Source of the DNA: Haematococcus lacustris | Taxonomy: Eukaryota > Chlorophyta > Chlorophyceae > Chlamydomonadales > Haematococcaceae | Length of the DNA stretch: 64,000 nucleotides | Reading direction: 5' to 3' | Assembly: GCA_030144725.1 (NCBI GenBank) | Contig: JASKMD010000019.1 | Location: 3,408,179-3,472,178, forward strand | Position numbers and translations under genes: made by a program | Shown: piece after piece, positions 10,975 to 22,001 of the stretch | Layout of the letters: every line of letters begins with the position of its first letter | Numbering within the stretch: position 1 is the stretch's first letter | The notes under the pieces: model-generated | The model's database searches: none | What the model was told of the DNA's origin: nothing | The model's input: only the letters and a program-made list of their open reading frames with translations

Positions 10975-11157
10975 TTAATAGGTCACTGTAATGATGCTTA
11001 TGGGAGCTTGTTATTGTTACTGATTAAACGGTTGTAGGACAGCAGGGCTTGCAGGTTGTCCATTCACATCAGGACATCAACATGGGAACCTGTTAAATGC
11101 AAACAAACAAAACCGACAATTCCTAGTATTTGTGATGGCTTCACCTTGCTGTTTTCT

Positions 11158-14084
11158 ATGGCTAAAAAAGAAAGACGAACCGTGCCTAGGCCAGTGCCGG
11201 AGGACTTGGACAGTGACATTGCGGACCGCGACGAGGCACTACAGCCGGACCTCACCGAAGCGGAGCGAAAAAGAAAGGTTTCTGGAGAGGCCCGCGCTGC
11301 CCGCGATAGGAACAACACGGCAGGAAGTGTAAGCTAGCCCACCTCATCGACCACTTGCCGCAAGAACTTTGGGATGCCTTCCTGGACGACGCGGTGCAGC
11401 CACGCGTGGAGGCCTGCAGCGAGCGGGCGGTGCTCGCCAGCCTGCTATTGGGCTTACTCGTGCGCGGCTTGTTTACCATTCGCGTAGCCGACCCGCTGGG
11501 CCTGCACGAACAGCCCGTGTACACAGACATCCCAGTCTCCCAGGCAGCCATCCCGGACCTGAGCTGCAGGAAACTGTTCCTGCAGCTGGTCCGGGGCTTA
11601 CCCGGAAACGGCGCGAACACTCGGCCCAACGCGGCAGTGGCTGCCGTGCTGGCAGCGCACCCTGACCTCCGCGCCCGCCTCGCAGCAATCCCTCGCCACC
11701 CCTCAGACACCAACATGGTGGACCACGTCGGCAAGCAGCTGGAGACAGCTTTCAGCAACATGCTCACGCTGCTCTTCGCTGGCAGGCTCAAGAAGTCAGT
11801 GTCCCTGACTGGGGCTAAGGTCCTGGTGGGCACTGAGGAGCACCAGCGCAGGTTTGGGTTTAGGGGGCTGGTTGGTGGGCACCTGCCAGCCTGGTCAAAG
11901 CGGCAGTGCACTTATGTGCGCCGCATGGTGTGCGGGCTGGACGTCAGCTGGCTGGTGGGGGAGGGTGGGGTGGTGCCGACTGTAGCCATGCAGGCTGAGG
12001 TGGCTTTGCAACGGGGCCTGCTGGGGCTTGAGGAGGGGGAGGAGGTGGATGATGACTGGGTGGAGGATCCAGGCAACCGGGGCCGGCTGCTGCGCCATGC
12101 GGTGCACACTACCAGAGAGATGGAGGCAGCCATGGCAGCCTGGCAGCTGGACATGGTGCCCTGGCAGCAGGCTGAGCTCACCAACCCAGGGCTGTTGCCC
12201 AGGCCGCCCCGCCCCCCCACACCCTATGCCCTCACCCCCACCAGCAAGTGCAGTGTTCGGCATGTCTTCCTTTACACACTGGGCCTCTACGGCATGATGC
12301 GTGACGCCGGCATGCTGGGGGTGCTTACGGAGGAGGGGGTCACCTCCTTGAAGAAGTTCAGGAACGGTGCCCTACCTGACCCAGTGAGGCCGGGCCACTA
12401 CATTGAAGGGCCCAAAGACAGCCATGTGAGTGCTCCTTGCAGTCAGGTGCCAGCCAGTCCTTGGGTGCTCCATCAGCTGCCATGTGTGCTGTCAACTGCC
12501 TTGTGAGCCTCCAGCCAGCTGCCTTGTGCCTGCCTTGTGAGCCCACACAAGCTAATGAGGTGCCATGTATGTGTATTAATGGCTACAGGTGGCCAACCGA
12601 TGGGATGCATTGCTGCCGGACCCGCGCCGCCAAAAGCTCGCCAGCCTTAAGCACAGCTTCGCGCAGATCGTGCACACCGACGGAGTCGCCCTCAGCGTGA
12701 TGTTCCTGCGGCCCAAGCCTGCCGCTCCACCCGCAGAGCTGCCGCGGATGGGCAGGCACATGGGCGCAGTCAACCCGCTGGCCCACCTCGACGCGGAGTG
12801 GCTGGGCGTGGACCCAGGCAATACAAACATGGCAACAGTGGCGCACGAGGAGCGCAGCGCTGCCGGCACAGTGGTGTCCGTGTGGCAGAGATCTCTAACC
12901 TCCGGGCAGTACTATCGCGACAGCGGCATCAACCGGCAAGCCCAGGCGACCAAGACGTGGCTGGCCCAGCTGAAGCCGCAGCTCAACGCCTTGTCGCACG
13001 TCAGCAGCAAGCCCAGCTCGCTGGCCTCGTACCGGCGGTTTGCCGACACCGTCCTGGCGACGTACGACGCCATGTGGGCCGAGGTCTCCAAGCCGCGCTG
13101 GGCCAACGCCAAGTTCAGGCTGTACTGTGGCAAGAAGCGCGTGGTGGCAGGCTTCTGGTCCAAGGTAAGGCCTCTTAGCAGTAGGCCTAGAAGCTAGGCA
13201 GTAGCCAATCAAAGTCAGCTCATGCTCTTACACCTGGCCTGCCGCTGCTGCTATACCTGACCTTACGCATGTGTGCCTTGTGTGTTGTACCATGTGTGGA
13301 TGCAGGTCAAGAAGCAGGCACAGAAGCGGTGGCCGGACCGCATCCTGGCCCTGGCCTACGGGGCAGCTAGCTTCAGCGGCAGCGGCAGCGTTGGCTGCAG
13401 GGGTGTCCCAGTCAGCCAGATGCGGAAGGAGGCAGTGAAGCAGTTCGGGGCAGGGCGTGTGGTGTTGGTGGATGAGTTCCGCACCAGCCGGGTCAGCTCA
13501 GCCTACAGCCACCCCAGTGAGGCCCTCCCTGGACAGCCGCCAGAGTCCTTCAGGTGAGAGGGTCAGTGGGTGATGGTCGTTGGGTCAGGGTAGTGCTTGG
13601 AGGTGGTGGAGTCAAGGTGGCTGGGTAGGGTCAGGATTGAGAAGGTAAGGAAAAATTCTACAAATGTGCATTGCCCCATGTGTCCATGTAGGTGGCTGCG
13701 GCCAGTGTACAGCAAAGCAAAGCGTTCCCAAGTCAGGGGCTTGATGTGCTCAACAAGCAACAACATCAGGTAAGCACTGGCCTGGCACCCCCCTAGCACT
13801 GACTTAACCCTACAAATGTGCATGACATGAGCATATCTCGCATGACATGGCACATGGGGTGACTTCATGCACCTCCCACACCCATGTGCAGGTTCTATGA
13901 CCGGGACGTGTCAGCCGCGCTGAACATCCGCCGCTGCGCAGTTGGCCCAGGCCCACGCCCTACTGAGCTGTGCTACTGGGACGGCCGCCCAGCCATGCCA
14001 AAGCCAGGCAGGCTAGGCCAGGAGTGGGTGTACGTGCGTGACAAGGCACTGTTGCGCAAGTGGCGGCGCAAGTGGCGGCGATAG
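11158..14084 (+). CDS. Fanzor-like RuvC nuclease, copy 2, near-complete with one frameshift
   Basis: Eukaryotic TnpB-family nuclease. The ATG at 11158 gives a basic N-terminus (MAKKERRTVPRPVPEDL). Near 11325-11333 the frame must shift by one base to continue as KLAHLIDHLPQELWDAF, so there is either a mutation or a sequencing indel here. Exons then run to 12425, 12589-13164, 13306-13553, 13692-13769 and 13892-14084 in consistent phase. Catalytic residues are all present: RuvC-I GVDPGNTNM (Asp 12811-12813), RuvC-II VDEFRTSRVSS (Glu 13474-13476) and RuvC-III YDRDVSAALNI (Asp 13905-13907). The zinc-finger cysteines are largely lost. Protein length is about 800 aa, long as for algal Fanzors. The 3' tail runs to 15509 and the host ANTH gene begins 96 bp later. 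Confidence 0.87.
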
Positions 14085-15509
14085 CCAGCTACAGCAATAC
14101 AACCCAAGAAAACAAGATACCAAACCCCTCACAAAGGGGATGTGTGTGAGTAAGAGCTACAGAGTAGGGTAGGGCTCTTGCTAGTAGTAGACCTGGAGGC
14201 ACACACACCAGAAGGCTGAGCTGAAGTGGGCAGTAGGCACACTGTCGGTAGCCTTTACAATAATGATCTCCCAGCCTGTATTTGATTACGGCCCTATTCG
14301 CGACTTTTTTGGTATTCTCTTTTTCTCTGATTCTCTGCGGTTGGGGCGGTTGGGGGCAACCACCCGTGGCCTCCTGTGCCTGCGGCTGCGACTGCGACTG
14401 CGGCTGTGCTGGCGAGCGACAGCGAGGACAGCGAGGATGAGCATTAACGTCGGCGTCGGCGGAGGCTGGAGGACGAAGATGCAGATGCGGACGCAGCCTT
14501 CCTTATCCTCCAACAGGGAGGGGAGGCCCGCGGAGGGTAGGTGCGCTATTGGGCGGGGGTAGTGCGGCACCCCAGTTGCGGCACCCCAGTAGCTTGCTGC
14601 AGGCCTACGTACTTGGACGTAAAGGGCGACTAAACGGGCTTGGGCCAGTGGCTCTGTGGCTACGTCAGCGCTAAAAGTTCAGCTACGCCCCCGCATCAAG
14701 ACTAGGGCGTTCCTGGCCAGGTATTATTAATACCGTACTCTCCCTTTTGATTCCCTATCCCGAATCGTTTTTTGTCCTTCGGGAAACCGGGAATGATTAA
14801 ACAATGTATTTCTCTGGTCTTTCGGGAAGTAGTCAAACAATAAGTTGACCTTGACGAAAGTGCCAGCAATGGACCAGTTTGTGGTCCGGGGCATCAGTGC
14901 CGCCGTCGCGAATAGGGCCTACAACTCATGCTTTATTTTGGTGTTGCATGAGGGCTGTAGGGATCAAAACTTGTGTCTGTTAATCAAAGGTGGGAAAGGT
15001 GGGAAAGGTGGGAGGTGGGAAAGGTGGGAAAGGTGGGAAAGGTGGGAAGAAGGTGGGAAAGCAGTGAGTGTTCCTTGCGCTTGCAGCACACACACTAAAC
15101 CAGTAGACAGCCTCATAACTGTCTCAACCCACAAAGGCATCAACAGCGGCACAGTGGCCAAGACTGCAGCGAAATCGACAGGAAGAGTGATGCCCGTCGC
15201 ATCGGCGCTGCAGGTTTGGCGCGAAGGCCTGTAGTGGGTCGAAACTCTACCCCTGGATTGCTACAGCGTCCAGCAAAGCTATCAGAAAGGAATTGCGCCC
15301 ACCGTGCAGGGGGCGGTGTTGGTGCCGTGCGGAGCTGACTTGTGCACAGGTGAATCTATACCCTGTTTAACTGTCCCTCGGACTTCGTTCTAAGTCCTTT
15401 TGTCTATTAGGCTAGCTTACACAGGGTCACAAGTGACACAGGTCACTAAGGCCCACTGTTGAGCTCCTCTGCTGAGGACAGTTAGCATCGAGGCACTTTA
15501 TTGCTCAGC
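12840..15509 (+). repeat. Duplicated Fanzor block, copy 2 (uninterrupted)
   Basis: Match to 1-7402 minus the Harbinger insert. The 3' tail 14085-15509 is non-coding. It includes a GGTGGGAAA array with one more unit than copy 1 (about 14989-15060) and the stem-loop at 15380-15397. The match ends after TTGCTCAGC at 15509. Confidence 0.93.
14503..14505. other. Empty Harbinger target site (TTA)
   Basis: CCTTCCTTATCCTCC here is unbroken, whereas in copy 1 the same sequence has 4738 bp plus one extra TTA inserted. Confidence 0.95.
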
Positions 15510-15605
15510 GCGCTTGTTTTGTGCGCTGCCGCTCAGGCCTCGCCCCGCAGCTGTTGAGGCAGCTTATCTTTCGCATTAGAGGCTTGAGGCCAGCAGTTCT
15601 TCACC
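15510..15605 (+). promoter_or_regulatory. 5' flank of the ANTH gene, truncated by the Fanzor element
   Basis: Only 96 bp separate the element end from the ATG. The sequence is GC-rich, with no clear TATA box. Any longer promoter must lie beyond the element, or transcription starts within these bases or within the element. Confidence 0.4.
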
Positions 15606-18600
15606 ATGGATCCATCAGAGAAGCAGGCCGCGAAGTACAAGTCGAAGAACCTGATGGGATACATCCAGGACAAGGTTGATGTGGGAATCACCAAGCTACG
15701 CAGCGACGAAGGGGTGGACTTGGACGTTGCGGTTGTGAAAGCCACGCTGCAAGACGAGGTGGCCCCTAAAGACAAGCATGTTCGCACGCTGAAGGTGGCA
15801 TGCAGCGGCTCGGCTCCTCGCCAGCAAGTCAGCTATGTGATCCATGGCCTGGCCAAGCGGCTGGAGGAGAAGTCAGGTTGGCTGGTGACCCTGAAAACAC
15901 TGATTGTGTTCCATCGCCTGATGAGGGAAGTGGACCCATCCTTTCAGGTGACTGCCCAGAGCAGCAGGTGTGACAGGAATAGCATCAGCACACAGCATCA
16001 GTTACAAGCTGCAAGTGCCATCTGCTGCCTTCTACCCCATGCTGATTGCGCTATTGTAGTTGACTTAAACCACTGCTGCCACTGTACTCAGACACCAGGT
16101 GTCAGGCTTTGGCCGCTCACTTTGTGTTGTGCTCATGCCTTGTGCTGCCTGGCATGTATCGTTTGCCTCACATCCCTCTCCGCTTTATCACCATCAGCTA
16201 TGTATCTCTAGCTGCAACCCATGCCTTTACTTCCTGCTCTCCTGCTCACCCCCCTCAGCTCACACATCATATCTTTCTCACGCCACGTCACTGAGGACAA
16301 GATCATCCGTTACTAGGAGCTACCCCTACCCCTACGCCACCTGTTCCTCTACACCTCCACCTGGTCTTCACTTCTTTGTATTGCAAGCTGTGCACCCACC
16401 CACCCACCCCAGCTCCCTGTCCCGCACTACACCTACAGTTTGACTGCGCGCCCTTCCTTCCCATTCACACGCTGCAGGACGAGATCATTCGGTACCAGGA
16501 GCGCACCGGGGCTCACCGCATGCTGCGCCTGGACTCCTTCGCTGACCACACCACACGCGACACCTGGGACTACTCCGCCTGGATCCGAGTCTACTCCGTC
16601 TACCTGGACGAGCGCCTGGGCGCCTTCAAGAGCATGCGCTTTGACCCTGAGCTGGAGGCGGTGGGGGCGGGGGGTGGGGCAGGCGGCCACGATGGCTTCA
16701 CTGCGCCTCAGGCTAGGGGGGACAGCAGCAGCAAGCTCAAGAGCTGTGGGGCGTCGGAATTGCTGGACAAGCTGCCCCAGGTCAGTTTGCTGGGGGTGGG
16801 TGCGGCTGAGGGTGGGTAGGCTGAGAGTGGGTGGGTGAGCTCATCAAGGCTGGGGCAGGGTGGGGCACTGACTAGGGGTGGGTATGGGGCAAAAGGCTAT
16901 GCAGAGTGGGATGCAATGGTTAAAGTTGGGGTTGGGGTGAGGGTTAGGGGTCCCTGGTAGCTGCCCATATCCATGGCAGCTTGACCCCCTTGGCCGCCAT
17001 GGCCCCCACTTCTACCCTCACAACCAGCCCCATGCCCTCATTGCCAGCTGTGCAGTGAGGCATCTGTTCCCTCCCTCACTGCTGAGCATGGCACCACAGC
17101 CCCCAGCTGTCCCCAGTACTGGTGCGTTTCCTAGTAGCGGTAAGAGTTTGGCTTTCAGATGCGTAAAGCCAAGTACACTGCCAATGCATTGCTCCGACCC
17201 GACTCACACCATCCTCACGACCTTAATCGGCTGTGTAAGAGGAGGTTTTGGTGTTAATGGCTGATGTGGGAGAGGATTGGATCAGGCCTGACTGACATAG
17301 GCACCTCATTTGCTGTGGCCTAATCAGGCCTGACCTGGTTAGGCACCTTACTGTGTGCGCCTGCTGTGTTGCGCAGATTCAAAAGTTGCTCAGCCGCCTG
17401 ATTGCCTGCGTGCCTGAGGGTGCTGCGCAGCACAACGACATCGTGCTGCAGTCCTGCGCCATGGTGGGGTCCCTGGGGGCTGAGTGTTGCAGCTAGGGGG
17501 TTCAGGCAGGGTCAAGCGGCGTGCCAGGCAGGAGGGGAGGCAGGAGGGGGAGGTGATAAGGCAGGTAGGAGGAAAGGCAGGTAGGCGAGCAGGCAAGCAA
17601 TCCACACCCGCAGCAGGGCTCTCACACACAACAGGGAGGCGCAGCATGTAGTGAGCCACAGCAGGGTGCAGGCAGACGCAGCATGTAGGCTGGTAGGGTC
17701 ACCCACCCGTGCTGCAGGCTACAGGCGGCAGGCTCCCACACTCGACAGGGAGGCGCAGCAAGAGGCTGAGCTGCAGGCAGGCACAGCATGAAGGTAGGCA
17801 TGCCGTCTCACCAGCGCTGCTGCCCTGGCCTGCTGCAGGTCATGCGGGAGGTGCGGGCCACATACCGCTGCGTGTGTGAAGGAGTGATCAACCTTGCTGA
17901 CAAGTACTTTGAGATGGAGCGGCCAGAGGCCCTGCGTGGCCTGGACCTGTACAAGTGCGCACAAACCCGCAGCTTGCATGCAAGCAAGCATCACATGGGA
18001 GTGGACAGGACTTGCCACCTTGCTTGCTCCATGCCCCAAGCAAGCATTCCTGCTGCGCCCATGCATGGTGTCGTTTTGTAGTACTGCCCATGCGCTGCCT
18101 GGGTGCTGCGCTGACGGTGTACTGGTGTACACTTTGAGTGCTCCCCTCCAGCAACCCCACTCGCCTTGCTCGCCTTGTGTCAGCGGTGCCAGGGGAAGCA
18201 GGCAGTAGTGGCTAGCACCCCTGCCTGGCTGCAGGGAGAATTCCCTGCTGAATGATCGGCTGAACGCCTTCTTCTCCAACATCAACCACGTGCCCACGCT
18301 GCGGGGCGTGGTGCAGATGCCTTCACTGCAGGTATCTCTTGCCCTGAGCCAGGGTCATGGCAGCTCTGGGTAGGGGTAGGTGGAACATGGCTTACACAGC
18401 TGAAGCTGGCAGCCATTAGGCTTCTTGGCCACCCTCCCCCTCCTCCCCTCTAGGGGTGCTGGTGGCTTGAAGCATTGTGGAGATGATTGTCACACAGAAT
18501 TTCAGCCCTCTCACACACGACAGAGTCAATGCCTGCACCACTTGCTTCAGGAGTCTGGGTATCAGGCATGCTTGAGATGGTCAGGCGCAAGGTGAAGCTA

Positions 18601-21231
18601 GGTGTCAGATGGAGTGGGACGTATGCCATTAGGCTGCTTGGCCACCCTCCCCTCCCTCTAGGGGCGCTAGTGGTTTGAAGCAGCATAGAGTTGCTTGAGC
18701 TGTTCAGGCGCTGACTTGAGCTAGGCAGCAGATGGAGGGGAACAGAGGTTGGGTGAGGAGGTTGCAAGAAGCAGGCATCACACAGCAGACAGAGCAGCAG
18801 CAATAATGGTAAGGCCAAGTAAAGCTAGGTGGCAGACTGAGTGGGTCAACAGCAAATGCATCAGCAGCCAGAGGACCAGTGGGTGGGAAGCTGGTCCTGG
18901 CCTCTGTGGGCAGTGTAAGCAACCTTTAGGGCAGGAGGTTGGGGTGATGGAGGTTAGTAGGTTGGGTTAGCTAAGGGCAGGAGGGTGGGGTAGTTGGGCA
19001 CAACCTGCCAGTCGGCAGCAGCACAGCTGGGTGACTACCCTCTCTTAATGCGCAGTTGCTGAGCAGGGCTGCGGCCCTTGTTGCTTCTCTGCCCTGGCTT
19101 GCATGCAGGCGCTGCCGCCTGACTTCCTGACCACCATGGAAGAGTATGTGCGTGATGCCCCCCGCCCTGCTGCTGCTCCTGGAAGGCAGGCTGCCCTGCG
19201 CCAGTCCGGCCAGAGCCTGCCAGGCCAGGGTCAGGCATCCCCAGATGCCAAACCAACACATAGCCTGGGTGGGTGGTCTTGCCTGGATCACACTATGTGT
19301 CACACTGTCACAAACAACAAGCAGGTGTATGGCAGTCACAACTGCTGGGTTGAGGTGTGACTGCCATAAAAGAGTATACTGCCAGAAGCGGTCATTCTGC
19401 CAAGCCTGCATCATCACCATTACCTTCGTTGCCTGTAAGGGGCTTGCAGTGTGAGCAACAAGACAAGGAGGGGTTTGTTTTCAGGAGACTGCAATGTTTT
19501 CATATGGGCTGCGCGGTGTTGGCAGGCAGGCTGGCAGAGCAAGCAACATGGGCAATCAAGGGGTGATGGCGAGGAGGGGGGGAGGGAGGGAAAGGGGAAG
19601 TGAAGGGAGGGAGGGAAACAAGGAGGAAGAGAGGGAGGGAGGGAAGAGCTGGGCGAGGCAGCTGTGCTGGGGCGGGGCTTGCCGCCACTCCGCCACAGCA
19701 CAGCATCTTGCTGGTGCGGCTGCACAGGTGGCTCTGACGCCGGCCTGCCCCCTACGCTGGCCTCCCCCTTGCAAGGCGTCCTTCGGATTGGGCCCCCCAC
19801 AGGTGTGACCTTCGCAGTTTGTGTGACCCCAACAATAGCTGTGACCCAGGTAGTAAGATAGCAGGGATCAGGCACCGACTGTTATATGCACCACAACACT
19901 GAACTTTCCAGGCTACCCTGACCGCCTGTGCCAGGAAGGCTGCCCTTTGTAGCTGTAGCTCATCCCCAAAGACCATAGATTTGGACTTGTGGCTGAAGTG
20001 AAGCTCTTAGTGCTGGTGTCAGTGTCAGAAAAGGTAGCACAGCACTCGTTACAGGGATGGCCTTGACCGGACAAACGCAGTTAAGGCCCTACCGCAGAGC
20101 GCGAACTAAGACTGCCTCGCACTTCAGTCAAGTACTCCTAGAAACTCTGATGGTCTGACTGACCTCAACTTCCTTACTCCAACAGTCAGTGCCCTATGCT
20201 ATGCGCAACTACCCGATCAAGTGTTGCTTACCCCAACTGTATGCAGCTTTGTGCATAGCAGGATGCCAGCTTCCTCTTCTCTATTTTACTTATCTGTTCT
20301 TAGCTTGTGAGTGCTGCCTGCCTGGCATGCAGGCTCCCCAGGTGCCAGCCTTGCCCCTGTGCCCACCCCTGCCCCCCAGCCATCGGTGGATCTGCTGGGT
20401 GATGACTTCTCCTCACCAGCCATCTCCTCACCACGACCCCCCCAGCCTCAGCAGCAGCAGCCCCAACAGCAGCAGCAGCAGATGCCCCTACAGCAGCAGC
20501 AGCAGCAGCCCTTCCAGCCCCAGCAGCAGCAGCCCCAGCAGCAGCAGCAGTATGCTTCCCCCACTCAACCCCAGCACCAGTATGCATCAGCGGTGCCTCA
20601 ACCCCACAGCTACCCTGGACAGCAGCAGCAGGCGTCAGGGAGCCCTGCCACCCCTGGGTTTGAAGCCCCCCAACCCCACTACCAACACCATGCCCCTTAT
20701 GCCCACCCCATGCAAGCCTCCTACCCCCCCGCTGCTGCCCCTCAGCACCAGGGCTGGGGCGAGGCAGCATTTGCTGCTCCCACAGCAGCAGCTGGGTTTG
20801 TGGACCGGCCCGCTTTTGCAGCCCCCATGGCCGCGCCGCCGGCCTTCAACCCCTTCGCCGCTGCTCCGCCTCCTATGACTGCACATGCCTACCCAACTCC
20901 TCCTGGATATGGCCAGCCTGTGTCTAACCCCAACCCCTTTGGAGCGAACCCCAACCCCTTCGACCAGGGGTCAGGCCAGGCACATGCTTTCCCGCCTGCT
21001 GCTGGCCCTAGCTTGGTCGCGAGCAACCCGTTCGGCGTTACCGGTCCGGCGTGGGGCGTGGGAGCACCGCAAGGCGCGTCGGCATGGGGCGTGGCCGGGC
21101 CCGCGCAGGTTCAAGCCCGGCGCACTCAGGACCCACTGAATGATTTGGGCGTGGACGTCTTGTTCGGCAAGCCTGCTGGCGTGCAGCCCCCCGCCCCGTC
21201 CCTGAGGGACCTCAAGATTGGGGCCCCCTGA
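15606..21231 (+). CDS. ANTH-domain clathrin assembly protein, AP180/CALM type (654 aa, 7 exons)
   Basis: Endocytic adaptor that binds PtdIns(4,5)P2 at the plasma membrane and recruits clathrin. Exons are 15606-15947, 16478-16780, 17377-17463, 17839-17954, 18235-18331, 19109-19229 and 20333-21231, GT-AG throughout; phases sum to 655 codons. The ANTH domain covers about residues 10-310: LMGYIQDKVDVGITK, then the lipid-binding K-x9-K-x-K-H motif (KATLQDEVAPKDKH, residues 45-58), then GWLVTLKTLIVFHRLM, RTYRCV-type helices and FFSNINHVP. The C-terminal half is disordered and Gln/Pro-rich with a CAG-encoded poly-Gln region, an acidic DLLGDDF motif and several NPF motifs (NPNPFGANPNPF, SNPFGV), which normally bind EH domains. 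Exon 6 is the weakest call, as a longer C-terminal linker could include further exons. Confidence 0.92.
20441..20553 (+). repeat. CAG/Gln-coding microsatellite
   Basis: Interrupted CAG run encoding poly-Gln in the last exon of the ANTH protein. Confidence 0.9.
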
Positions 21232-22001
21232 GCAACAAGGCAGGCGCGGTGCAGGCCCCTTGAGCAGCAGGCGCGGTGAAAGCGCTGCAGGCGCGGTGCT
21301 CAGCATCTGATGATGTGCGGTCGCTCTCGTACTTGTCGGCTTAGTCTCATTAATAGTGCTTGCGAGTAGTGATGGGTTACCTAGTTGCCACGCCTCTTCG
21401 CATGTTGTCGTCGTCTTGTTCTAATCCGGGTTGTAGCAATTGGAGTTCATTCTGATTTGTTCCATTGATTGTCGGTGACTGTAGTCTAACAAGTTTTAAT
21501 CCCTACAGCCCTCATGCAACACCATAATAAAGCACGAGTTGTAGTCAAACATAGGCTGCGAGATCGCTGTTGTAAAGGCTGCTGCTAATGTGCCTACTGC
21601 CCATTTCAGCTCAGCCATTCTGGTGTGCGTGCCTCCAGGTCTACTACCAGAAAGAGCTCAAACTAACCCTACAGCTCTTGCTCACACACATCACCTTTGT
21701 GAGGGGTTTGGTGTCTTGTTTTCTTGCACTGTCTTGCAGTAGCTGGCTATCGCCGCCACGTGCGCAGCACTTGTAGTCTAACAGCTGACATCCCCCTTGT
21801 CCCTCACTAGCAGACACTAGCGGGAGTAGTGGGGGACAATTGTGGCCCAACTCAGGTGATGTTAATGGCTGTGTGGAGGAATGCACATGGACATGGTGCA
21901 TGAGTGCCTACCACCTACATTACTGCCTGACACAGAGAGGTGTGGTGTAGACTTGGCATAATGAACATGCGCTGATTGTAAGCTGATGGGGGGGGCACAC
22001 A
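21232..22001. other. ANTH gene 3' flank and 3' flank of Fanzor C
   Basis: No gene. Sequence from about 21670 to 21990 is related to 24780-25010 (shared CCCTTGTCCCTCACTAG, CCTACCACCTACA and TTGGCATGA-type blocks). The part near 21670-21760 also resembles 33990-34080. These look like conserved non-coding ends of one Fanzor element family. Confidence 0.5.

Noticed and set aside
16440..16838. Alternative plus-strand frame over ANTH exon 2
   Set aside because: Thr/Ser-rich shadow; the ANTH frame carries the conserved motifs and matches both splice phases.
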